Positions 1 through 8,087 of a DNA stretch of 64,000 nucleotides are shown piece by piece. The DNA is from Hafnia psychrotolerans. GTDB taxonomy: Bacteria > Pseudomonadota > Gammaproteobacteria > Enterobacterales > Enterobacteriaceae. The DNA is taken from positions 62,001 to 126,000 of the forward strand of contig NZ_BMFZ01000004.1 of assembly GCF_014639435.1 (NCBI RefSeq), given 5' to 3'. Under the pieces are notes generated by a model. That model saw only the letters and a program-made list of their open reading frames with translations, was not told the DNA's origin and made no database searches. The position numbers and the translations under genes were made by a program. Positions within the stretch are counted from its first letter, which is position 1, and each line of letters opens with the position of its first letter.

Positions 1-1
1 T

Positions 2-859
2 CTGCTGAATGTTGTGATCGGCGAAATCAGCGAAGTGGGCGACGCCTTTACCCTGCATCCCATCCCAAAATTTATCTCCTTTACGGGATCGACTCGCGTT
101 GGGCGGCATATCGGCCAGCTTGCAGTAACCGGCCCCACACTCAAACGTGTCGGCCTTGAACTCGGTGGCAATGCTCCGTTTGTGGTGCTTGACGATGCGG
201 ATCTGGAACGTTCTGTGAATGCAGCCATCGTCGCCCGCTTCCTTCATCAGGGGCAAATATGCATGAGCAGCAACAGAATTATCGTTGACGCCAAGCTCTA
301 TGACCGTTTTGTCGAAGCCTTTGTTGAACGTGCACGCGGTCTTAAGGTGGGTGATCCAAACCTATCGGATACGGTCATAGGGCCGCTGATCAACATCAAG
401 CAGCTAAAGGCGGCGGTTGAGCGAATTGATGCTGCCCGTGCCGAAGGCATCAATTTGATTTTAGGTGGGGAACCGAAGGGTCAGGTACTGCCGCCGCATG
501 TCTTCATCGACGTTGCCAACGACTCCCCCCTTGCGCAAACAGAACAATTCGCGCCGATAGCCCCCTTAATTCGTGCTGAAGATGAAGCTGATGCATTGCG
601 GTTAGCCAACGCGACTGATTTCGGCCTATCAAGTGCCGTATTTAGTGGTGATGAGGCGCGCGGAGTTCGCTTTGCACAAAAAATCGAGGCTGGCATGACC
701 CACGTTAATGATATCTCCATCAATGATGACCCCAGCAATATGTTTGGAGGAGAGAAAAACAGCGGCATTGGCCGTTTCAATAGTGATTGGATTATCGCTG
801 AACTTACCACCGATCACTGGATCACGGTGCAAGAGGAACCACGCACGTATCCATTTTAA
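2..859 (+). CDS. Aldehyde dehydrogenase, 3' part (vanillin/benzaldehyde dehydrogenase-like)
   Basis: This is the C-terminal portion of an NAD(P)-dependent aldehyde dehydrogenase. The open frame runs in from the left edge, so roughly the first 200 of the family's ~485 residues lie outside the window. Visible family marks are the FTGSTRVG motif of the Rossmann domain, the catalytic glutamate motif LELGGN (Glu codon near base 158) and the nucleophile motif GQICMSSNR (Cys codon near base 260). It is the most similar in feel to vanillin/benzaldehyde dehydrogenases. The next gene, 46 bases on, is a lignostilbene-dioxygenase-like enzyme whose products would be aromatic aldehydes, so a role in oxidising those to acids is a reasonable inference. 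Family is certain; substrate is inferred from the neighbour. Confidence 0.9.
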   Translation: MLNVVIGEISEVGDAFTLHPIPKFISFTGSTRVGRHIGQLAVTGPTLKRVGLELGGNAPFVVLDDADLERSVNAAIVARFLHQGQICMSSNRIIVDAKLYDRFVEAFVERARGLKVGDPNLSDTVIGPLINIKQLKAAVERIDAARAEGINLILGGEPKGQVLPPHVFIDVANDSPLAQTEQFAPIAPLIRAEDEADALRLANATDFGLSSAVFSGDEARGVRFAQKIEAGMTHVNDISINDDPSNMFGGEKNSGIGRFNSDWIIAELTTDHWITVQEEPRTYPF

Positions 860-905
860 GCATGAAACAGCTTGCGACTTCCACACCCCATGAGGAGCAG
901 TAGCC

Positions 906-2360
906 ATGAATAAATCTTTTCCCAACACGCCTGAATTTAGCGGGCTATACAAACCCAGCCGTATCGAAGCGAATGTGATCGATCTGGAAATTGAAGGGAC
1001 AGTGCCTCCGGAGATCAATGGGATCTTCTATCAGGTCTCTCCCGACCCACAGTATCCGCCGATGTTAGGCAAGGACATTTTCTTCAATGGTGATGGTCTG
1101 GTCAGTGCATTCCACTTTGAGCAAGGCCGAGTGAACATACGACGTCGTTATGTCCAAACCGATCGTTTGAAGGCTCAGTACCGAGAGGGCCGATCCCTAA
1201 ACGGCATTTATCGCAACGTCTATACAAACGATCCGCTGGCGGCGGAAAATAACAACACCGCCAATACCACCGTGCTTTTCCACGGCGGTATCCTGCTGTC
1301 AATGAAGGAGGATGGTTTACCTTATGCGCTCGATCCTGAAACCCTTGAGACGAAGGGCGTCTGGGATTTCAATGGGCAAATCACATCAGCCACCTTTACC
1401 GCGCACCCGAAGATCGATCCCAGTAACGGTGACTTATTATGTTTCGCCTACGAGGCAAAAGGAGACGGAACGCCTGACATTGCGTACTACGAGATCGACT
1501 CTACGGGTAAGTTGAAAAAAGAAGTCTGGTTCAAGGCACCCTATGCAGCAATGATTCACGACTTTGCCGTCACCGAGCATCACGTCATTTTTCCAGTCAT
1601 CCCATTGACTGCCGATGTAGAACGGATGAAACAAGGTGGGCAACATTTCGAATGGCAACCGGATCTCCCGCAGTTGTTTGGTGTTCTGCCACGTAACGGT
1701 AACGCAGAGGATGTGCGCTGGTTCAAAGGGCCAAAGGATGGTTTCCAGGGCCATACTCTCAATTCTTACGAGGAAGGGAATAAGCTGTTCGTTGACATGC
1801 CGGTGACCTCCGGGAATGTCTTCTATTTCTTCCCACAAGCCGATGGTTTTGTGCCTTCACCAGAAACGCTGAGTTCACAACTGATGCGCTGGACCTTCGA
1901 CCTCAATTCTGCAAGCGATCAGGTAGAACCGATACCTCTCACAGAATTTCCTTGTGAGTTCCCTCGCTGTGACGAACGTTTCACTGGCAGACGTTACCGA
2001 CACGGGTTCGTCCTGGCATTTAACCCATCACTTCCTTTCGATGCGTCACTGGCAGAAAGACCTTTTCAATTTTTCAACCAACTGGCACATATCGACGTGG
2101 AAACCGGCATCAGCGATGCCTGGTTTCCTGGTGACGCCCAGTGTTTCCAGGAACCCATCTTCGTCCCACGTTCAGAGGGCGCCCCAGAGGGCGATGGATA
2201 TGTCATTGCTTTGTTGAATCACCTGCATGGTGATAATACTGAACTTGTCGTCCTTGACTCAAAAAATATGGCCAATGGACCACTGGCACGTATCAAAATA
2301 CCTTTCCGAATGAGGATGTCTCTGCACGGGAATTGGACTCCCGCCGCACTCTTAGGATGA
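906..2360 (+). CDS. Carotenoid-oxygenase-family protein, lignostilbene alpha,beta-dioxygenase type
   Basis: A 484-residue non-haem iron dioxygenase of the carotenoid cleavage (RPE65/CCO) superfamily. The four iron-binding histidines expected of this seven-bladed propeller fold are visible as H167 (TAHPK), H218 (MIHDF), H283 (QGHTL) and H474 (LHGNW), so the enzyme should be active. F59, Y102 and K134 sit where lignostilbene dioxygenases place the Phe/Tyr/Lys group that contacts the 4-hydroxyl of the stilbene, which argues for hydroxystilbenes (lignostilbene, resveratrol-like) rather than carotenoids. No signal peptide, so cytoplasmic. A GGAG ribosome site precedes the ATG. It follows an aldehyde dehydrogenase gene, and the two probably form an operon that cleaves a stilbene and oxidises the aldehyde. 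Substrate assignment is inference. Confidence 0.85.
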   Translation: MNKSFPNTPEFSGLYKPSRIEANVIDLEIEGTVPPEINGIFYQVSPDPQYPPMLGKDIFFNGDGLVSAFHFEQGRVNIRRRYVQTDRLKAQYREGRSLNGIYRNVYTNDPLAAENNNTANTTVLFHGGILLSMKEDGLPYALDPETLETKGVWDFNGQITSATFTAHPKIDPSNGDLLCFAYEAKGDGTPDIAYYEIDSTGKLKKEVWFKAPYAAMIHDFAVTEHHVIFPVIPLTADVERMKQGGQHFEWQPDLPQLFGVLPRNGNAEDVRWFKGPKDGFQGHTLNSYEEGNKLFVDMPVTSGNVFYFFPQADGFVPSPETLSSQLMRWTFDLNSASDQVEPIPLTEFPCEFPRCDERFTGRRYRHGFVLAFNPSLPFDASLAERPFQFFNQLAHIDVETGISDAWFPGDAQCFQEPIFVPRSEGAPEGDGYVIALLNHLHGDNTELVVLDSKNMANGPLARIKIPFRMRMSLHGNWTPAALLG

Positions 2361-2390
2361 TCTGCTTTAGTTAATGACCGTCTTTAATCT

Positions 2391-2527
2391 CTACCGGGCG
2401 TCATGAATGCGTTGGCTCCCGGTAGACTCCAGGGCATTCAAAATAAAATCGTGATGAGTTTGCGCATGCCGGTGACCCGTGCGCGTTTTTTGGGTTTTCC
2501 TGCGGCAAGCTGTCGTTGATAGAACAT
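2391..2527 (-). pseudogene. IS110-family transposase, C-terminal remnant
   Basis: On the minus strand the codons spell MFYQRQLAAGKPKK... then MRKLITIL, which matches the conserved C-terminal end of IS110/IS116-family transposases (FYQRLLAAGKxKK ... MRKLLTILNA). After ITIL the frame breaks; the expected continuation (NALESTGSQ...) is found in another frame and stops at a TAG. Nothing of the N-terminal DEDD domain is present, so this is a scar of an old insertion beside the catabolic gene pair. The rest of the gap to the next gene (about 230 bases) shows no recognisable feature. Confidence 0.55.
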
Positions 2528-2755
2528 TGACTCTCCTTCATTTCTGCCATTACTTAGTGCTTAGCTCCAACCCTATCCCATGTTGCCGTCAACCCCATGA
2601 CGGCCCCCTTCCGATGAAATACTCCAGAATCCAGACCTCGCCGGCCTGTTTGAAAGCGTTACAGATATCCGATGAGACTTAAAAAGGACTGACACTGCTT
2701 TACGGAGGTGGGACTAGCATACGATCAGACTATTGAATATTGAGGAAAAAGGAAT

Positions 2756-2953
2756 ATGAAATCGAGACTCAGCTTTGCTGTACTTTGTATCTTCATCACC
2801 TTCGGCGCGATGGCAAAAGATAGGATTCATTTAACCTCCGCGTCCGCACACCGTGGCGGCTTTAACAGCCAAAGTCGCTTCGCGGATACCGCCGAAAAGC
2901 CGGATGAACACCTAAGGGAAGATCACCACCGGACGCTCCGCAGTACCTCTTGA
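2756..2953 (+). CDS. Small exported protein, unknown function, probably frameshifted
   Basis: A 65-residue reading frame with a strong purine-rich ribosome site (GAGGAAAAAGGA) and a clear Sec signal peptide (MKSRLSFAVLCIFITFGAMA, cleavage after AMA). I do not recognise the mature part. Near base 2925 the reading seems to change frame: the plus-one frame continues without stop as GRSAVPLDSEAPDHQSF... to a TGA at 3042-3044, with a composition more protein-like than the low-complexity end (HHRTLRSTS) of the annotated frame. A single-base insertion near the AAGGG run at 2922-2926 would explain this; the intact product would be about 95 residues. Either a recent pseudogene, a sequencing error, or simply a short secreted peptide. 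Confidence 0.5.
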   Translation: MKSRLSFAVLCIFITFGAMAKDRIHLTSASAHRGGFNSQSRFADTAEKPDEHLREDHHRTLRSTS

Positions 2954-3065
2954 CAGTGAAGCTCCTGATCACCAATCTTTCCAGGAGCGGTTTAATCTTG
3001 CTTGGTCTGAAAAACAGAAACGGCTAAGCTATGGCAAATTCTGACACTGAGATATTTCCTCCCCA

Positions 3066-3251
3066 ATGGCAAAGAAACCAGAAGCAACACCTTCCGTATT
3101 TGATCATCTGAAAGATGACGACAGTTTTGACCTGTGGGGCCGTTCAGGTCTCAGCACGGCACTTAACAAAGCCAAACCCAAAACACCGGATAACGACGCC
3201 ATGGCGGCAGCCCGTAAACTGATTCAAGGCAATAAAAATCAGGCGAAATAA
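3066..3251 (+). CDS. Small hydrophilic protein of unknown function
   Basis: A 61-residue highly charged cytoplasmic-type protein (MAKKPEATPSVFDHLKDDD... ending in GNKNQAK), followed directly by a good rho-independent terminator, which supports its being a real gene. The ribosome-binding site is poor and no known family was recognised. It could be the last gene of a unit with the small exported protein 100-300 bases upstream. Confidence 0.45.
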   Translation: MAKKPEATPSVFDHLKDDDSFDLWGRSGLSTALNKAKPKTPDNDAMAAARKLIQGNKNQAK

Positions 3252-3281
3252 GTGGCTTTAGAACTCGTCTTCATCGTCAAG

Positions 3282-3303
3282 AACCCGCTTAAAAGCGGGT
3301 TTC
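3282..3303 (+). terminator. Rho-independent terminator
   Basis: Nine-base stem AACCCGCTT / AAGCGGGTT with a two-base loop, closing the small gene upstream. Confidence 0.75.
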
Positions 3304-3441
3304 CTACATGATGTATCCGCGACTGCGCATTCACACCATAAGTATCATCGCGCCCAGGGCTGGACATCTATACGTCCAAAACGTAATCTGACTTTCCATT
3401 GCGAACGTATTCACTTCGGTTATGTAAGGAAAACTCAGCCC

Positions 3442-4260
3442 ATGCGCACACACGCTCTTGCTTTTACTCTACTTGCCACCACGCTATTTTCTGCGGTTTC
3501 CCATGCGGGTACCACATTGGACCGCGTGATGAAAACCGGCGTGCTGCATAACGTCATCGTTAACGATTACCCACCCTTTGGTTTTATTGATGACCACAAT
3601 CAACTGGCCGGTTTTGATGTCGACGTGGCAAAAGCCGTAGCCCAGCGCATGGGCGTGAAGCTCGAGGTGACCGCGCCGGGCTGGGAAACCATTATCGGCG
3701 GCAACTGGCGCGGCCGCTGGGATACCTGTATCTGTTCAATGACCCCCAACGTCGAGCGCGCCAAAGTACTGAACTTTGTCGCACCTTACTACAGCTCCCC
3801 GGCCGTACTGGTGGTCAATAAAAAGGATGAACGCATCAAATCCGCTGCAGATCTCAGCAATAAAAAAGTCGGTATTGGCATGGGCTCGAGTTACGAAGCC
3901 TACCTGCAAAAAACGCTGGTGATCCCCGGCACTAAACCGATTGCTTTCCCTTTTGACAACGTACAGGCCATCCCAAGCGATGAAGAAGTGGCATTCCAGA
4001 ATCTGGCTCTCGGCCCCGGTGTGCGCCTGGATGCCATCGTCTCTGATTTAGCCACCGCCAACGCACGCATCAAACGCAATCCGGTATTTAAAATTGTCGC
4101 CGAGCTGTATGCCGAACCGAACTGGGTTGCCACCGATAAAGGTGATGCCGAGTGGGACAAGAAAGTGGCAGATACCATTAAATCCCTGCGGGATGACGGC
4201 ACGTTGGCGAAGATTTCCCAACACTGGCTGGGTGAAGACATTACCAAAGAGGCACCGTAA
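3442..4260 (+). CDS. ABC transporter periplasmic amino-acid-type solute-binding protein
   Basis: A 272-residue periplasmic binding protein of the polar amino acid family (SBP family 3, PBP2 fold). It begins with a Sec signal peptide ending SHAG near residue 23. Typical landmarks follow: YPPFGFID (ligand pocket, first strand), LAGFDVDVAKAVAQRMGV, and the SMTPNVERAKVLNFVAPYY segment that contacts the ligand carboxylate. The hinge segment KKVGIGMGSSYEAYL begins the second lobe. Three bases separate its stop from the permease start, so the two are coupled. The ligand cannot be told from sequence; the aminotransferase in the same cluster hints at an amino acid or amine. Confidence 0.88.
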   Translation: MRTHALAFTLLATTLFSAVSHAGTTLDRVMKTGVLHNVIVNDYPPFGFIDDHNQLAGFDVDVAKAVAQRMGVKLEVTAPGWETIIGGNWRGRWDTCICSMTPNVERAKVLNFVAPYYSSPAVLVVNKKDERIKSAADLSNKKVGIGMGSSYEAYLQKTLVIPGTKPIAFPFDNVQAIPSDEEVAFQNLALGPGVRLDAIVSDLATANARIKRNPVFKIVAELYAEPNWVATDKGDAEWDKKVADTIKSLRDDGTLAKISQHWLGEDITKEAP

Positions 4261-4262
4261 CG

Positions 4263-5111
4263 ATGCCGCAACTTCCTGAGCTCAACGCGACGCCGCCGGA
4301 CAACAACACGACGCCGCCGCCCAGTACCGGCGTTTTCTCTAGCCCGCGCGCATTTAAAATAAAGACACTCCTCACCTGGGTTATTTTGCTCAGCTTACTG
4401 TTGGGGACCTTCAGTAAAATGGGGCTGCAATGGGATCTTATCGGGCAGAAACTGCCGTTCCTGCTGGGCCTGCACCTGTCGCCGGATGGTTTTATTCAGG
4501 GTGCGGCCTTAACGATCCTGATCACCGCCTGTTCGATGTTTTTCTGCCTTTTATTGGGTCTTATCACTGCATTAGGCCGTATGTCAGACAATGCGCTGGC
4601 CTTTGGCTGCGCGACCTTCTATGCCTCACTGTTTCGAGGTACGCCACTGTTGGTGCAGGTGCTGATTATCTATCTGGCACTGCCGCAAGCGGGCATTGTT
4701 CTTGGCGCGTTAAGCTCGGGCATTATTGCGTTGTCGCTTAATTACGGCGCGTATCTGGCGGAAACCATCCGTAGCGGTGTCATCTCAGTGCCACGCGGGC
4801 AGAAAGAAGCGGCGATGGCGCTTGGCCTCTCCTCATGGACCGTCGCCAGACACGTCACCGCTCCACAGGCTTTACGCATTATCATTCCACCTGCTGGTTC
4901 GATGTTTATTTCCATGCTGAAAGATTCATCTCTGGTGTCGCTGATGGGCCTGTGGGAACTTAACTTTTTGGCACAATCTTACGGGCGCAGCACCTACCGC
5001 TATATGGAAATGCTGGCCACCGCCGCCGCCATATACTGGATTATGTCTATCGTGCTGGAACTGTTCCAAAGTCGCCTTGAGCGCCGTTTTGGACAGGGTT
5101 ATCGCCATTAA
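4263..5111 (+). CDS. ABC transporter permease, His/Glu/Gln/Arg/opine family
   Basis: A 282-residue inner-membrane permease. An N-terminal cytoplasmic tail rich in Pro and Thr precedes about five hydrophobic segments. The cytoplasmic EAA loop that docks the ATPase is visible as GQKEAAMALGLSS...; the FRGTPLLVQ motif upstream of it is typical of HisM/GltK-type permeases. It is tightly coupled to the binding protein gene. Only one permease and no ATP-binding subunit are encoded here, so it must either homodimerise and borrow an ATPase from another locus or be non-functional. Confidence 0.88.
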   Translation: MPQLPELNATPPDNNTTPPPSTGVFSSPRAFKIKTLLTWVILLSLLLGTFSKMGLQWDLIGQKLPFLLGLHLSPDGFIQGAALTILITACSMFFCLLLGLITALGRMSDNALAFGCATFYASLFRGTPLLVQVLIIYLALPQAGIVLGALSSGIIALSLNYGAYLAETIRSGVISVPRGQKEAAMALGLSSWTVARHVTAPQALRIIIPPAGSMFISMLKDSSLVSLMGLWELNFLAQSYGRSTYRYMEMLATAAAIYWIMSIVLELFQSRLERRFGQGYRH

Positions 5112-5140
5112 TCGTTTTCTGAATAAGTCGCAGGTATGCC

Positions 5141-6280
5141 ATGTCCTTTCCACAAGATTTCCGCTTAATTTCCTATTTATCGAGACTGGAACAGGCAGTG
5201 CGCTTTCCGCTGTCATCGTCATATCCGGAATCGATGAACATCGAGACTCTGTTTGAGATTGCCGGAGCTCAACATCGTCAGCCTTTTATGCAGGCGATGC
5301 TCGACTATCCGCCGCTACGCGGAACCCCCGAGCTATTGGAGGCGATCGCCGGAACTTACGACCACATCAACAGCGGACAGATCATCAGTTTTGCTGGTGC
5401 CGATGAAGCCATTTACGCCAGCTTTCTCGCCTTGCTCGAACGCCGCGATCACGCGATTGTTATCACGCCCAATTATCAGTCATTGGAGAGCGTACCGATG
5501 TCGCGGTGTGAAGTGACAGGCGTGGCGCTGGAGGCTGAAAACGGCTGGGCGCTGGAGGTCGAAAAAGTCCGTGCAGCGATGCGCACCAATACAAAAGTGC
5601 TGGTGATCAACTTCCCACACAATCCGACAGGGGCGCTGATAAGCCATGCGCAACTTAATGAGCTCGTGTCAATGTGCCGCGAACGTGGCGTGTGGATTTT
5701 CTCGGATGAAGTCTACCGGTTGACTGAGTTCAACCCCGCCGACCGTCTGCCTCAGGTGGCCGATATTTACGAGCGCGGTATCTCACTGAACGTCACGTCG
5801 AAAGCTTACGGTCTGCCTGGGCTGCGCATCGGTTGGGTCGCTTGTCAGGACAGCGCCTGGCTTTTGAAACTGGAACGCATGAAGCAGTATTTGTCGATCT
5901 GTAACTCCATACCTAACGAGATGCTGACTACCCTGGCGCTTAATGCGCGCGACACTATTCTTGAACGAGTGATGAACCGTTCAAGTGCTAACCTGCAACG
6001 TCTGACCGATTTCCTTGCCAACCATCCGCAGCATTTCGACGTCACTCAGCCTAAAGCCGGTGTGCTGGCTTTTGTTCGCTATAAAGGCGCAGAAGGGGCA
6101 GAAGCTTTTGCTACAAGGCTGGTAGAAGGGTCCGGCGTGATGGTGATTCCCTCTGTGGTCTACGCCTCCATGCTGACGCCGGTATCGGAAGATTTTCTGC
6201 GCATCGGTTTTGGGCGGGCGAATCTTGGTGAAGCGCTGGAAGCGTTGGAAGCCTGGCTGGAAACGTATTCCTTTACATAA
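5141..6280 (+). CDS. PLP-dependent class I/II aminotransferase
   Basis: A 379-residue fold-type I aminotransferase. The NPTG motif (FPHNPTGAL), the Asp-x-x-Tyr segment (SDEVYRL) and the PLP lysine motif TSKAYGLPGLRIGW are intact, as is the C-terminal substrate-carboxylate arginine region (LRIGFGR). It lies 29 bases after the permease gene on the same strand and ends at a hairpin, so it is probably the last gene of a binding protein-permease-aminotransferase operon that imports and transaminates the same compound. Close to the histidinol-phosphate/aspartate aminotransferase-like subgroup (AT_I); exact substrate unknown. Confidence 0.87.
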   Translation: MSFPQDFRLISYLSRLEQAVRFPLSSSYPESMNIETLFEIAGAQHRQPFMQAMLDYPPLRGTPELLEAIAGTYDHINSGQIISFAGADEAIYASFLALLERRDHAIVITPNYQSLESVPMSRCEVTGVALEAENGWALEVEKVRAAMRTNTKVLVINFPHNPTGALISHAQLNELVSMCRERGVWIFSDEVYRLTEFNPADRLPQVADIYERGISLNVTSKAYGLPGLRIGWVACQDSAWLLKLERMKQYLSICNSIPNEMLTTLALNARDTILERVMNRSSANLQRLTDFLANHPQHFDVTQPKAGVLAFVRYKGAEGAEAFATRLVEGSGVMVIPSVVYASMLTPVSEDFLRIGFGRANLGEALEALEAWLETYSFT

Positions 6281-6292
6281 TACCAGGCAAAA

Positions 6293-6312
6293 GCCCGCCA
6301 ATACTGGCGGGC
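6293..6312 (+). terminator. Hairpin after the aminotransferase gene
   Basis: GCCCGCCA / TGGCGGGC with a four-base loop, 12 bases after the aminotransferase stop. No T-run follows, so its strength is uncertain. Confidence 0.5.
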
Positions 6313-6313
6313 C

Positions 6314-6949
6314 GTGATGAAGCGCTCAGACACAGGAGAACATCACGAAGACATACGCTGCGCGCTGGACCATGTTGTAGTGACACAAATCGCGGCCAAT
6401 AATCCGCTACTCAGCCAGAACGGGCGGGACCCGAACGCGGTTAAAACGTTGTTCAATCAGTTGATGGCCGTGAATCCGACCGTCGAAGTCTATCTGCTCG
6501 ACAAGGAAGGTAATATTGTTGGCAACGCCGCACCGGCCGGCAAACTGCAACGTCAGCGGATAGATTTAGCACCGGTACATGCTTTGCTGAACGGAGCACA
6601 GATGCCGGTCTATGGCGACAACCCACGTACCCAGGATGCTCGTCAGGTGTTCAGCGCCGCGCCGCTGAAAGCCAATGGCGTGACCCAGGGCTATGTGTAC
6701 ATCAGCCTGCTGGGTGATGACTACACCGCGCTGGCCAGCAAGGCGCAATATCAATCAGCCATTTATAGGGCGCTCAGATCGATGAGCATGGTCGTGCTGT
6801 TTGGGTTGCTGGCCGGAGCGCTGGCGTTCCGTTGGGTAACCCGCCCGGTGCGCAAACTGACAGCGCAAATCGCTCACCTCGACGTTGGTGGCATGGCGGT
6901 CGTTGCAACGCGGTGCCATCACTCAGCCTGTCAGTTGGCGTGTCCCTGA
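6314..6949 (+). pseudogene. Truncated sensor protein (sensor histidine kinase periplasmic domain remnant)
   Basis: The frame encodes the middle of a membrane sensor: a periplasmic-type domain (ALDHVVVTQIAANNPLLSQ... VEVYLLDKEGNIVGNAAP, a PAS/Cache-like core), one transmembrane segment near residues 158-176 (SMVVLFGLLAGALAF), and the start of a juxtamembrane helix (RWVTRPVRKLTAQIAHLD). The first transmembrane helix is missing at the N-terminus. After that helix the sequence turns into unrelated residues and stops, so the phosphorylation and ATPase domains are lost. The N-terminal codons overlap the hairpin region of the previous gene. Both ends truncated, hence a decayed relic; no partner response regulator is nearby. 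Confidence 0.7.
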
Positions 6950-7070
6950 ACGACAGGCAGGGCACATTCTCAGCATCGACTCACACGTCTTGCCTGCTAC
7001 ACTTTTAGTCCTACCCACAGATATCCCCGAAATAATTCGAGTTGCATCTGGTCGACACATGGCGGGATCC

Positions 7071-7098
7071 CAATAAACCGACGCAAGTCGGTTTATTG
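7071..7098. terminator. Perfect 12-base-pair hairpin
   Basis: CAATAAACCGAC / GTCGGTTTATTG with a GCAA tetraloop. It lies between the sensor relic and yghU and is likely a leftover terminator of the relic. A short AATTCGAGTTGCAT segment just upstream (about 7033) resembles the end of the intergenic repeat found after tolC. Confidence 0.6.
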
Positions 7099-7150
7099 AC
7101 GACAGTCAGCCTCTGCGATTTGAAGTATCACGGGGAAACGGAGCATCCTC

Positions 7151-8002
7151 ATGTCAGAACAATATCAGCCACCTAGAGTCTGGACCTGGAACAAAGACGA
7201 CGTCAGTAAGTTCTCGAGCATTAACCGCCCGATAGCGGGCCCGACGCATGAGAAAACGCTGCCAGTGGGCAAACACCCTTTGCAGTTGTATTCGCTCGGC
7301 ACGCCGAATGGCCAGAAAGTGACGATCCTGCTGGAAGAGTTGCTGGAGCGGGGTGAAAGCGGTGCAGAATACGATGCCTTTATTATCCGCATCAACGAAG
7401 GCGATCAGTTCTCCAGCGGCTTCGTGAATGTGAACCCAAACTCCAAAATCCCTGCCCTGCTCGATAATTCAGTGACGCCGCCAATCCGCGTATTTGAATC
7501 CGGCAATATCCTGCTGTATCTGGCAGAAAAGTTCGGTCAGTTCCTGCCAAAAGATCTCGCCGGTCGCACCGAAACCCTGAACTGGCTGTTCTGGCTGCAA
7601 GGCTCCGCGCCGTATCTTGGTGGGGGTTTCGGACATTTTTACCATTACGCGCCGATGAAAATCGAATACGCCATCAACCGTTTCGCCATGGAAACTAAAC
7701 GCCAACTCGATGTGCTTGATCGCCAGTTGGCAGAGCATCGCTTTATCGCTGGTGAAGAATATACGATTGCCGATATCGCCATCTTCACGTGGTACGGCAA
7801 TCTGGCAAAAGGTGGCCTGTACGAATCGGGAGAATTCCTCGACATCGCGTCGTACAAGCATTTCCAGCGCTGGGCCGATGAAGTCGCGAAGCGTCCAGCG
7901 GTTAAACGCGGTAGCATCGTGAACCGCACCTGGGGCGAACCGGCGCTGCAACTGGAAGAGCGCCATGATGCGTCAGACTTCGATGACAAATTGATATCGT
8001 AA
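7151..8002 (+). CDS. yghU: Glutathione S-transferase-family disulfide-bond oxidoreductase YghU
   Basis: A 283-residue Nu-class glutathione transferase, matching E. coli YghU (288 residues) from the N-terminal extension (PPRVWTWNKDD...) onward. The thioredoxin-like domain begins at PLQLYSLGTPNGQKVTILLEE, where the Thr-Pro-Asn segment binds two glutathiones; ESGNILLYLAEKF closes it, and an all-helical domain follows. The family reduces disulfides and organic peroxides with glutathione in the cytoplasm. A GGAG ribosome site precedes the ATG, and a strong terminator follows, so it is probably monocistronic. Confidence 0.93.
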   Translation: MSEQYQPPRVWTWNKDDVSKFSSINRPIAGPTHEKTLPVGKHPLQLYSLGTPNGQKVTILLEELLERGESGAEYDAFIIRINEGDQFSSGFVNVNPNSKIPALLDNSVTPPIRVFESGNILLYLAEKFGQFLPKDLAGRTETLNWLFWLQGSAPYLGGGFGHFYHYAPMKIEYAINRFAMETKRQLDVLDRQLAEHRFIAGEEYTIADIAIFTWYGNLAKGGLYESGEFLDIASYKHFQRWADEVAKRPAVKRGSIVNRTWGEPALQLEERHDASDFDDKLIS

Positions 8003-8024
8003 TGGGGTTGTCGATGTAGAAAGC

Positions 8025-8056
8025 AAAAAGGGTGGGATCCTCTCCCCCCCCTTTTT
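8025..8056 (+). terminator. Rho-independent terminator of yghU
   Basis: AAAAAGGG...CCCTTTTT hairpin with a GC-rich upper stem; its A- and T-runs could serve both strands, ending yghU and the converging LysR gene. Confidence 0.7.
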
Positions 8057-8087
8057 ATTATTGCCAATCAGGTTAAGGCTTTCCGCG

